From the NCBI RefSeq assembly GCF_020283565.1, contig NC_060065.1, positions 30,120,409 to 30,184,408 of the forward strand: 64,000 nucleotides of DNA, in the 5' to 3' direction. The DNA is from Trifolium pratense (Eukaryota > Streptophyta > Magnoliopsida > Fabales > Fabaceae). The notes under the pieces are model-generated. The model was not told where the DNA came from. It worked only from the letters and a program-made list of their open reading frames with translations, and ran no database searches. A program made the position numbers and the translations under genes. Within the stretch, counting starts at the first letter, position 1; each line of letters opens with the position of its first letter. Of the stretch, positions 22,465 to 31,574 are shown piece after piece.

Positions 22465-23143
22465 ACGTTTAGCAATCCATTCATACCCATATACCAGTGT
22501 TAAGTTTCAGAATATTTTTACCATTTTAGATAGTGTGGCTCTTCTGTTTATGATTTTTAGGTTTTTGCTTATGTTTAATCTTATTTCTCCAGGTACATTC
22601 CAAGATATACCTTTAGTTGGCTAGTGAAACCCATGTGGTTGGTCATAAGTATGAATAACTTCTTGCTTACTTTTTCGGATTTGGACTCAGAATTTTGGTA
22701 GCATAACATGATTTTTTTTTGTTTTATATAGACTTTCTTCACAGAGCAGCTGACCTGACTCTGGTACCATCTGTTGCCATTGGGAGGGATCTTCAAGCAG
22801 CTAGAGTAACAGCAGGTGAACTTAAAATCCCCTTATTCTCACCACGCCTTTGTCAATGCAGCAAAATTTAGAGACTGATTTGGTTCTCTTGTTGATATAC
22901 AGCTAACAAGATTCGTCTTTGAAACAAAGGTGTTGATTTTGAAAGTTTCCATACTCGATACCGTTCGCATGAAATGAGATTAAGACCTAAGGTTTGAACC
23001 TTTTCTCATTTTTTTCGTTATCTACAAGTTTTGGTAATGATTGGTTTTCATGTTATTCTTACAACAATGGTGAACCTAAGAAGCCTTTGATAGTTCATGT
23101 TGGATGGCTTGGAGTTGAAAAGAGTTTAGATTTTCTCAAAGGG
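22465..23143 (+). pseudogene. SQD2: SQD2 (sulfoquinovosyltransferase) gene fragment within CACTA DNA
   Basis: The intact enzyme is a GT4-family chloroplast glycosyltransferase that makes sulfoquinovosyl diacylglycerol. About five consecutive exon pieces with introns remain: about 22465-22497 (IHTHIPV), 22593-22648 (YIPRYTFSWLVKPMWLVI), about 22733-22815 (FLHRAADLTLVPSVAIGRDL), 22903-22991 (NKIRL, stop, NKGVDFESFH) and about 23065-23143 (GEPKKPLIVHVGWLGVEKSL). Defects are a TGA replacing a Trp codon in the fourth piece and loss of the AG acceptor before the fifth. Introns are retained, so it was copied from genomic DNA and not from mRNA, as expected for CACTA gene capture. The segment stops at the junction with the 3' LTR. 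Confidence 0.8.
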
Positions 23144-23150
23144 TAGAAGA

Positions 23151-23727
23151 ACCTAAGGGTTTCGTGTCTTTAAGCCACTCTCTAGGAGAGTTGGTGTAAA
23201 GTGAACCACTCGGGTTGTGAGATGGTCACTATATCCTCACTCAGAAACCTATAGGTAATGAGTTGAGTATTGTAATTGGAGGAAGCTTTTAAGCAACTCC
23301 AAATTGTGAACTTAGTCGTTGGCTAGGTGGTGATGTTATTGAAGTGTGTCTTCATCTTTGTCAAGGAGAGTGTCTCCATTCTGTTGTTATTGAAATCCTT
23401 ACTGGTTGTAAGGTTGAGGGGAGTGAGACGGGGTCTCATATCTAGGAGTTCCTAGGTAGAAGTTGCATTGGGTAGGGATTAAGTGAGGAGTTGTAAACGG
23501 GGGAGTTTAGCTCTGAATTAATACTGCTGATAGTGAATTTCCTCCTGGATTGGTATCCCCCAGATTAGGCTGTTAGGCTGAACTGGGTTAACAATTATGT
23601 GAGTTGTTTATGCTTTTCAGTATCTGTTTTTAATGCTCTGCTTTATTGTTCTTACTGCTAAGACAAGTGTTACGACAAGTGTCTGAACATCGTGGACAAC
23701 ACTTGTCTACCGTGTACCAGAATTTCA
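23151..23727 (+). repeat. Truncated 3' LTR of the Sirevirus-like element
   Basis: 577 bp differing from 18763-19339 at three positions. The first 594 bp of the LTR are absent. Confidence 0.88.
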
Positions 23728-23732
23728 GAATA

Positions 23733-23804
23733 TAATCTAAAATTTATGTAAATTCAGATCATTATAATCTGTTGAGTTTAGAAAGGTAGGTTCTAGCTTT
23801 ACAC
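23733..23804 (+). repeat. Copy of the epsilon-COP intron 5 repeat, middle part
   Basis: It continues the match to about 11871-11940 (AAATTCAGATCATTATAA). It is bounded by the Sirevirus duplication on the left and the copia LTR on the right. Confidence 0.75.
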
Positions 23805-24085
23805 GGTTGTTTTGTAATTGTTCAAACCTAATTTAAACGTTAGTTTCATTTCAAGTTAGTTGGTTGTAACTAACTTGTTAGTTAGTAGTTGGTTAGTTGG
23901 TTACTTGCCTATCAAGCTAACCACCTATCTTTTGTTTTCTATAAGTAGGAGTTAGAATAAAGTGTAAATATCACCTCTTGTAAATTCTTCTCTCATATTC
24001 ACTGATCAATAAAATCTCTTTTCTTTCTCCTAAATCTTCTTCCTCTTCTTCAATAACACAAAGTGTGTGTGCTTGTTCTCCAACA
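23805..24085 (+). repeat. 5' LTR of the copia element
   Basis: 281 bp ending TTCTCCAACA. It differs from the 3' LTR at about nine positions plus the 35-bp indel, so this element is older than the neighbouring Sirevirus. Confidence 0.9.
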
Positions 24086-24157
24086 AATTGGTATCTAGAG
24101 TCTTTTGGTTCATTGTGTAGCATCACAAGATTCAGGTTCTTGGGTGAGATTGTCAAC

Positions 24158-25754
24158 ATTCAGAGGCAATGGCAAGTGGCAATCTAGTACACTTTGCACT
24201 GCTAGCAGGAGCAGAAACTGTTAAGCATATTGAAGCTTTGAATAACATGAAATGGAAGCAAGCTATGGAGGAAGAACTACGTGCCACTGAGAAGAATCAG
24301 ACATAGGAGATAGTCAAGTTACCATCAGGCAAGAAAGCAATAGCAGTAAAATGGGTGTTCAAATTGAAGCTCAACCCAGATGGTTCCATAGCAAAGCACA
24401 AAGCAAGATTGGTTGCAAGAGGTTTTCTGCAAAGAGAAGGGCTGGATTACTTAGAATTTTACTCACCTGTTGCTAGAATTGAGACTGTAAGGCTGGTAGT
24501 AGCTATAGCAAATGCAAGAGATTGGCCTATGTACCATCTAGATGTCAAATATGCTTTTCTAAATGGACCATTAGAAGAAGTAGTTTTTGTGACTCAACCT
24601 CCTGGTTTTGTGATAAAAGGTAAAGAAAACATGGTATACAGGTTGAAGAAAGCCCTATATGGTTTGAAGCAAGCTCCAAGAGCTTGGAACAAAAGAATTA
24701 ATGGATTCCTGGTGAAACAAGGTTTCAGCAAATGCAAGTCAGAATATGAAGTTTATGTACAAAAGTCAACTTCAAGCATCATTCTTATATGTTTGTATGT
24801 TGATGATCTCTTAGTAACAGGGAGTGACACAGCTAAGATTGAGAAATTCAAAACTATCATGATGACTGAATTTAAAATGACAGATTTGGGAGAAATTTCT
24901 TACTTCTTATGAATTGAATTTTTGAAAACTTCAAAAGGATTAATGATACATCAAAGAAAGTATGGTGGTGAGATTTTGAAGAGATTTAATATGTTTGATT
25001 GTACCTATGCTATAACTCCAATGGAGACAAATCTTAAGTTGGAAAAGAATGAAAGTGAAGATGTAGTGGATCCTACAATGTTCAAACAGATTGTTGGTTC
25101 ATTGAGATATATGTGCCATAGCAGGCCAGACATATGCTTTGCAGTTGGCTTGATTAGTAGATTTATGGAGGATCCTAGACAATCTCATATGAAAGTTGCT
25201 ATGAGAATATTGAGGTACATAGCTGGCACACTAGATTTTGGAATTCTCTTTCCAAAGTCAGCAGTGAATGCAAAATCAGAGATAATTTGCTATTCAGATG
25301 CTGATTGGTGTGGTGATAAAGTGGATAAAAGGAGTACCACTGCTATTTCTTCAAGTATTTGAATGCTTCAATTGCTTGGTGTTCAAGGAAGCAACCAGTA
25401 GTTGCACTTTCCTCATGTGAAGCAGAATATATTGCTGGTTCTTATGCAGCATGTCAAGCCCTATGGATTAACTCAGTGCTTAAGGAATTGAAGATCAATG
25501 TGAAGAAGCCAATTACACTGCAAATTGACAATCAATCTGCAATAAACTTAGCTAAAAATTCAGTGTTGCATGGAATATGCAAACATATAGAAGTCAGATT
25601 TCACTTCTTGAGGGAGCAGGTGAATCAAGGTAGCTTGAAAGTAATTCATTGTGCTACTGGTTCACAAGTTGCAGATATTATGACTAAGAGTTTGAAGATT
25701 GACAGATTTTGGAACTTAAGGAATTCACTTGGTGTGTTCCAACTTAGATCATGA
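24158..25754 (+). pseudogene. Copia pol remnant: reverse transcriptase and RNase H
   Basis: The reverse-transcriptase domain is clear: KARLVARGFLQREGLDYLEF, then LDVKYAFLNGPLEE, LYGLKQAPRAWN and the catalytic LYVDDLLVTGSD. It is followed by VGSLRYMCHSRPDICFAVG and an RNase H domain with SDADW, SSCEAEYIA and QIDNQSAINLAKN. Breaks are a TAG at about 24304 (K-N-Q-T-stop-E-I), a TGA at 24910 inside the reverse transcriptase, and a frameshift with lost bases near 25350. The polyprotein part before the reverse transcriptase is deleted. The gene is dead. Confidence 0.93.
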
Positions 25755-25793
25755 TGTTGAACATGTTGCATAGGTTTGAAAATTAAGGGAGCA

Positions 25794-26109
25794 TGTTGTT
25801 TTGTAATTGTTCAAACCTAGTTTAAAAGTTAGTTTCATTTCAAGTTAGTTGGTTGTAACTAACTTGTTAGTTAGTAGTTGGTTAGTTGGTTATTTGTCTA
25901 TCAAGCTAACCACCTATCTTTTGTTTTCTATAAGTAGGATTTAGAATAAAGTGTAAATATCACCTCTTGTAAATTCTTCCCTCATATTCACTAATCAATA
26001 AAATCTTTTTTTTTTTTTTGAAGCAATAATAAATAAAATCTCTTTTCTTTCTCCTAAATCTTCTTCCTCTTCTTCAATAACACAAAGTGTGTGTGCTTAT
26101 TCTCCAACA
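25794..26109 (+). repeat. 3' LTR of the copia element
   Basis: 316 bp starting TGTTGTTTTGTAATTG and ending TTCTCCAACA. It has an A-rich/T-run insertion near 26008-26040 absent from the 5' LTR. Confidence 0.9.
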
Positions 26110-26245
26110 TATACACCCTGTCCTGGACTTGGCTACTTGATGTAGGAAGTCATAAGTAAGGTGGAGTGTTGTTATCCGACATGATCCGAGTTGGTTCAGT
26201 TGTAGCCTTAGTATTAAACCTAACATATTTCACAGATCACATACA
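26110..26245 (+). repeat. Copy of the epsilon-COP intron 5 repeat, right part
   Basis: It matches about 11938-12059 (CCTGTCCTGGA, GAAGTCATAAGTA, TATTAAACCTAA), completing the repeat split by the two retrotransposons. Confidence 0.75.
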
Positions 26246-26689
26246 ATCTATGAAGTGAAATGAGCATGAATTGAAAAGACCACAAAGTGGCACCAAATGA
26301 GACATATAAATATAGTATTTTGCTCACAATTGTACGAGGAGTCCAACCATGTCATTTAATTTAATTAATTCAAAATGTGTAACACAAAATAAAAATTCTA
26401 ACTTTTCATGTTTCTTCCTTTTGAGTGATTACTTGTTGTACTATTTCTCATGCAGGAATTATTTGTTCTTACACGCGCACGCATGCGCACACACAAAGAT
26501 ATAGAAGAACAACTTTATAATTAAGAACAACTTAAGTATGAGGAGTCTAACCGTGTCACAAAATCACATTAGAACATGTGGGTCCAAATAGATTAATATT
26601 TGCTTGACATTCAAAGTTGTGAGACAGACACCCCTCTTAAGAAAAACGTTTAATATTAATAGTGTAGATTTTATTTTATAAAAAAAAAT

Positions 26690-28040
26690 ATGGGTTACCC
26701 TAAGTTTTGGATATTCGTTTACCACTAATCTAACTTTCTCAGCCAATGGAGCCAAACTCTAAAAAACAACATATTCAGTTGAAAAAAATGGTTAACATAA
26801 ATTATTATTTTTTATCATAAAAAAAAAGTATACTAATTCATCAATTTTTGTTGTACTTTTTCATCAACACAATGGTAGTGAACGGACAAACAAAATTTGT
26901 TGTTCTCTAGCTTTGCTCCTGGGACAGATTTTGTTATTTCGAACAATATGTTGTGCACCTAAAATTAATTATATAATTTTTTATTAATCATAAAGTACAA
27001 CATGTGTTCAAAAATACCAATTTTATGGAGGATGAATAGAGATTTTAATTAAGAAAAAAAAATCAAACCTCATCAATCATCGGTAGGAATTGACTTGGAG
27101 GTTGGAACAACACTACTTTGTTAGTCTGAAACAATGTAACAAATCTAGAACAAAAATAAGATAAATTATTTAACAAAATTTTAGTTTGTGTAAGAATTTC
27201 TCATGGTTTGCTGTGTATAGTACACTTCTTCCAATTTTACAAAGTCAATCACCTGAAAAAAATAATTAAACAACTCAGAAATTAAGAACCATAATTAATA
27301 ATTATATATCATGACAATTTTTCATTATCATATTTAATAACCATTTCAAAATTATTTTTGCTTTTAATAAAGCGTACCTTGTCTCTGGACCTTCCTGTCA
27401 CTGTGGCTGTTGGAAAATTTCTTGCAATGCCTTTGAGCGTTCCTCTCATATAATTTCACAAAATAATAATAATAATAAAAAATAACCAAATTAATAAAAA
27501 ATCACAACCAAATTAATAGCATAGTAGCTTGAGAGGAACAAAACTTAGAGAAAAAAAAAAATTATGTAGTCATAAAAGCTTTATGACTCTGTTGATATGA
27601 CTCTGTTTCAATGAGTAACCTTTTTCAATGAAATGTTTTGGATATGTTGATATTACTCTGTTTCTGTTTTTTGTATTATTTTTTGTATAGTCAAATCAAA
27701 ATGACTATACTTTCAAATTTTGCCTCCAACAAAGCGAGTTTTAACATCCAATGAGACATTGCAAGACAATGTTCAAAAGTCATCCACGAACCATAAAAGA
27801 AATAACTCTTCTTGTCACGTGTTTGACCAAATTTACCCTTTGTAAAATTTATTATCATTATTCATGACATCGAATGCATTTTTGAATGACTTGAGGAAGT
27901 GTGCGCGTGCATACACTCACTCGCGCGTGCATGCGTGCGTGCAGGGGAAGAAGCTCTCATGGAATGAGTCCATGAGTTCACTTCCAAAGGTTTGTTTTTG
28001 GGCTTGGCCAAAAGCCCATTAAACCAAAGTAAAAGAGTAG
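26690..28040 (-). pseudogene. Trehalose-6-phosphate phosphatase pseudogene, downstream copy
   Basis: The intact enzyme dephosphorylates trehalose-6-phosphate (HAD superfamily). Minus-strand pieces in gene order are: first exon from ATG at about 28040 (MSTLLLWFNGLLAKPKNK); 27378-27450 (MRGTLKGIARNFPT, donor GTACGC); about 27205-27253 (IDFVKLEEVYY); about 27070-27112 (FQPPSQFLPMIDEV, then TGA); 26823-26940 (EITKSVPGAKLENNKFCLSV, ending in TAG); and 26694-26763 (LAEKVRLVVNEYPKLRVT). The HAD motif DYDGT that should follow the first exon cannot be found, and the frame shifts near 27880. The C-terminal third of the protein is missing. It lies directly downstream of a second, less degraded copy in the same orientation. 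Confidence 0.82.
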
Positions 28041-28139
28041 ACATTGCTATTGAAAGATAGAGAAGAAGAACATATAACAAATAAGAAGAGAATAACAATG
28101 TCTTGAATAGAGAACAGAGAGGAAGAGTGGAGCAATGTC

Positions 28140-28444
28140 TTGACCAGAGAATTTATTATGGTTTTTTCCACCATGATCTTATAAACTTCATCTATCATGG
28201 GCAAGAACTCCTGAGCAGGCTGGAAAGTACCCCCTAAAGTAATACATGCAAAAAGTTAATTAGTAAAAAAAACAAAAAAAAAATACTAATAATTTTTTTT
28301 ATTTGGTACAAAAACATTTCTCACTTTCTTTTTCGGTCCCTTGATATCCATCCCATGGCTTCCAGCATAGTATAATTATGGAAGCCTTACAAAGCTAAAT
28401 AACTACAAAACAAATATTACAAACAAAATCCAGTTCCAAATTAG

Positions 28445-28478
<34 letters not shown>

Positions 28479-28966
28479 TTTTAAAAAAAATGATGGGATT
28501 TATTTTCTTGAAATAATGTACCTTGTCTAAGCACCTCCCACTAACAATGGTTGTCGGGAAATGCCTAGCTATGTCCTTTAATGTTGCTCTCATCTAAGTT
28601 AATTATAAAAAAACATTAAAAAAAATAGTTATATTATATTTTATGAAAGGAAATTAGAATCAAATGTGAGAGAGAAAAAAGGGTAAAATGGTATAACTTT
28701 GTACTCATGAAAGCTCTATCTGAATTTTTAACAATCGGAGATAGAGTTCCATCATAATCAAGGAAAATTACAATTTTCTTCCCATACACATCTAACAACA
28801 TTCGATAGAACATGTTAAATGCTGAAGGCTTTTGAGATTCAAAAGGAGTTTGCGAACCATGTTTGGTTCGAACAGGGGAAAATGCTCTCATGGATGAGGT
28901 CACTTCCAAATGTTTGGTTTTGGGCTTGGCCAAAAGCCCATTAAACCAAAGTAAAAGACTAGACAT
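28140..28966 (-). pseudogene. Trehalose-6-phosphate phosphatase pseudogene, upstream copy
   Basis: The first exon (28966 down to about 28710) encodes MSSLLLWFNGLLAKPK and a preserved HAD motif I, KIVIFLDYDGTLSPIV, then DRAFMS. Further pieces are 28522-28593 ([19 protein letters not shown], donor GTACAT), about 28320-28394 (a stop, then LYYAGSHGMDIKGP) and 28140-28236 (FQPAQEFLPMIDEVYKIMVE). The TAA before LYYAGSHG and the absence of any exon beyond KTIINS before the next copy starts show it is non-functional. The catalytic motifs II-IV are not encoded. The shared N-terminus with the copy below it indicates a tandem duplication. Confidence 0.85.
28447..28474. repeat. (AT)n microsatellite in the TPP pseudogene intron
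   Basis: A short uninterrupted AT array. Confidence 0.9.
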
Positions 28967-29032
28967 GGAGCTGTTGAATGGAGAAGAACAGAGAAGAATG
29001 GAGAAGAAGCACAGAGAAGACTGGACATATGA

Positions 29033-29630
29033 CTCATTTATAGTACTATGTTCTAACCTATTATTGTACTGATAAGTGATAAGGGACTAGTTAGAATATG
29101 TACTGATAAGGGACTAGTTAGAATATGTACTGATAAACGCTAGTTAAAATGTTCTTGTGTCTTACTCTGTCTGGCATGCATCCTGGCTCCCGAGACTCTT
29201 TCATAAAATTTCAACAATTTCTCCCGCTCCTCAAAAGCCCACAGGGACGGAATTGATTTTCATGAAATGAATGGTTATTCGGGAAACGTCTGTTGATGAG
29301 GAGGTGTTACATGGTATCAAAAAGGAAACCAGGGCTCCGTTCGAAGAGACGAAGTTTGGTCCTTCTCCCTCACATGCTCCTTACCATGAGCAACTCGGTT
29401 GGCTTCGTGAATGAGAACGCTGATCACCCTCACGTTGGAAGATTAACATTTAAAGGGCTGAAAAGGTAGCGACGGGATGTAGATCTTGATTTTGGAGGTA
29501 GCGTAGTGTAGTTATAATGCCTTCGCTCTCACATCCATAGCATGAGTAGTATAGGTGGTGAATATGAAATGGGTGGAAGAACCTTACTACTCCAAGTCAT
29601 TGGAAGAAGCATTGTTTGACCTTTTTTTTG
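29033..29630. other. Intergenic region with short tandem units
   Basis: Units of about 30 bp containing TACTGATAAGGGACTAGTTAGAA repeat two to three times at 29067-29150. The remainder, to 29630, has no recognised gene; a TGTTACATGGTATCAAAAAGG stretch at 29306 is faintly primer-site-like but unsupported. Confidence 0.4.
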
Positions 29631-29631
29631 G

Positions 29632-29975
29632 GTGTGAAAGAGAGGGAGCAATGCTCCCAAAGAATACCTTCCAACTTAACCAATGAATTTTGGATCAAAT
29701 CTAAAGAATACAATATTGTTAAAACTCTTAAAGAATTAATCTGCACAATTATACATAGCGAATGTCCAATTTACATGAAGTATGTAGATGTAATAATCCG
29801 ATACCATTTCACTTCAGAGTTTTTTGAGTAAAGTTAATTTGAGTTCAAAAACTTAATTTAAAGTAAACAGACACCACCAATCTATAATTCTTGAATTTTC
29901 TTTTTAAAACAAACTAAGTACACCAAAAATATCAAAAGAGGGACATATAATACGACCTTCAAGAAATTCCAACTT
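29632..29975 (-). repeat. Dispersed repeat ending in a GGGAGCATTGCTCCC palindrome, copy 2
   Basis: This is the reverse-complement partner of 13691-14093. Its palindrome lies at 29646-29660. Similarity is continuous with scattered substitutions and small indels. Confidence 0.65.
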
Positions 29976-30709
29976 GCCCTTACATTACCACTTATGCAGT
30001 TATGCTAGCTCAAAATACAAAGCATTATCAAAAGAAAGGAAAAATTACACTCACTTCAAAAATCAAAATGCAAAAAACCAAATAGTTCAGCATTTAACAA
30101 ATTGCTTATATGTAAAAACAAAATAATACTAATATTTTTGAATAAGTATCAAACGGTGGAAGGAAGATACAAAAATTAAAAAGAACACAATCATTCACTG
30201 GATCTTCCCTCAACAACCAAAAGAAAGAAAATCAAACATTCAAATATTGTCGGTAAATCAATTTGTGGGCTCGAGATGTTCCAACAAAACGACACATTCA
30301 GTAGGTGATTGAGTTTGAAAATAAAATAAAAAAGTAGGTGATGTGATAAAAAAAATTGGTGAATGAGTGAAACATCAATGTCATTTTTTTTTAACCATTA
30401 GATTTTTAATAAAGGAACATAAAAATCTTGTTTCTATCTATTACGGATTATGATCTTTATGATCTACGGTGACATATTTTCTTCGGTGAAATCTCAACCA
30501 TTCATTATGTCTACTGCCTAAAGTCAAACTCAATTGTAAGAAATTTATATGGTTTAGATTGACAATTAACAATCTCCGATGGATTTTCACGAAAGACAAT
30601 CTTTGTACATGTCACTACTATCCTGTAATCTGGATTATTATTGGTACACATATGTCATTGTTTGTGTATTTGTTGTTTCACGAAACTTTGTTTGCGAGTT
30701 GGATTTTAG
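29976..30709. other. Intergenic AT-rich sequence
   Basis: No coding frame or recognised repeat was seen. Confidence 0.4.
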
Positions 30710-30892
30710 AAAGTATGTGAAGAGAGGGCTTATTTTTCTTTTTTAAATTAAGAACACTATAAAATATTTTTTAAAATAATTGAAAGAACATGATAAATGA
30801 TCAGAGAATATGTTAATCGTATTTAAAAATTATTTTCATAGTATTCTTAATTTAAAAAAGAAAAATAAATTCTCTCTCACATCACTTCTCCA
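30710..30892. mobile_element. Fold-back MITE
   Basis: The left arm (GAGAGGGCTTATTTTTC, TTTTTTAAATTAAGAACACT) and the right arm (AGTATTCTTAATTTAAAAAA, GAAAAATAAATTCTCTC) are near-perfect inverted copies over about 70 bp. No coding content. The target duplication is not resolved. Confidence 0.65.
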
Positions 30893-31100
30893 AAGAAACT
30901 AAAGTTGTGTTTGTAACTTGCAAGTTTGAAGGAGAGGGCTTTGGAGGGAGGGGAAAATAGCGAAATATTTCACATTTTTTGAAAGATTATTTTTAGAGAA
31001 TAACTCCTCTATTCTTTCCACTTGTTTCTTCCTTTTTTTTCAAAACTACTCGTGTCCAAACTCGCAAAAGAAGCCTAAAAATCTAGGAAAATATGAAAAG

Positions 31101-31272
31101 GAAAATGCTAAACAGTATCCCGGGAGCACTGTTTAAGGAATCAAATATAGTAATATGGCATTGATACTTGTGCAGTCAACTTTTCAAAAGTTTAAAAAGT
31201 GATATTTTCAATTTGAAACCTTTTTTTTTTTTTTCCTTAACCATTGTCCCGGGGGCACAGGTTAGCATTACC
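31101..31272. mobile_element. Small TIR element (MITE)
   Basis: The left end AATGCTAAACAGTATCCCGG and the complement of the right end AATGCTAACCTGTGCCCCCG are imperfect inverted repeats, each followed by GGGA/GCAC words and TTAAGGAA. It lies about 300 bp downstream of the epimerase stop codon. Confidence 0.55.
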
Positions 31273-31574
31273 CATAAGAAAATTATGATTGACTTGAACA
31301 TGCTAGAGTTCCACCAAACAAAATGCAACCAAATACAAGGGAGGGAAATGCTTCATAATTAAGTTTTTATTTAGAATGGAAAAATCAATAAAACAGAAAA
31401 TAAAGCTATATAAGAGCCTGCACATTATATTATTGAACCATTATTATTATATATGTTGAATACAAATAAGTATAATGAATGAACTACCAACTCCCTAAGA
31501 ACAAAAATTCATCATCCCATGTATGAGAGAGCAATATAATGGCAGCTGCTATGTATGTGTTCCTCACTATAGCT

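Larger units (their letters stand above)
21503..23150 (+). mobile_element. CACTA transposon 5' portion, 3' end missing
   Basis: It begins CACTACTACAATTTTGG and is followed within 220 bp by at least six direct and inverted subterminal motifs of the type TAGCACTTTT/AAGTGCTATTA. This is the usual layout of a CACTA (En/Spm) end. No complementary TTGTAGTAGTG terminus is present before sequence resumes in the 3' LTR at 23151. The right end, together with the first part of the 3' LTR, has probably been deleted. The interior carries the SQD2 fragment. Confidence 0.7.
18169..23727 (+). mobile_element. Sirevirus-like copia LTR retrotransposon, internally deleted
   Basis: The 5' LTR (18169-19339) starts TGTTGGG and ends TTTCA. 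The target duplication GAATA is at 18164-18168 and 23728-23732. A primer-binding site TTGGTATCAGAGC (19341-19353) follows the 5' LTR. Only the last 577 bp of the 3' LTR remain (23151-23727). The interior lacks recognisable gag, integrase and reverse transcriptase but keeps an env-like ORF remnant. A CACTA end with captured gene sequence occupies its right part. The element cannot move on its own. Confidence 0.85.
23805..26109 (+). mobile_element. Copia-type LTR retrotransposon, internally deleted and mutated
   Basis: LTRs lie at 23805-24085 and 25794-26109. A primer-binding site ATTGGTATCTAGAG follows the 5' LTR, and a purine tract AATTAAGGGAGCA precedes the 3' LTR. Flanks are TACAC (left) and TATAC (right), so the target duplication is imperfect. 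The first base of the 5' LTR is G instead of T. The 3' LTR has an extra block of about 35 bp, a T-run followed by a repeat of AATAAAATC. Gag, protease and integrase are missing. Confidence 0.9.

Noticed and set aside
29306..29330. Possible LTR primer-binding site (ATGGTATCAAAAAGG)
   Set aside because: The match to initiator tRNA stops after ATGGTATCA and no LTR pair surrounds it.
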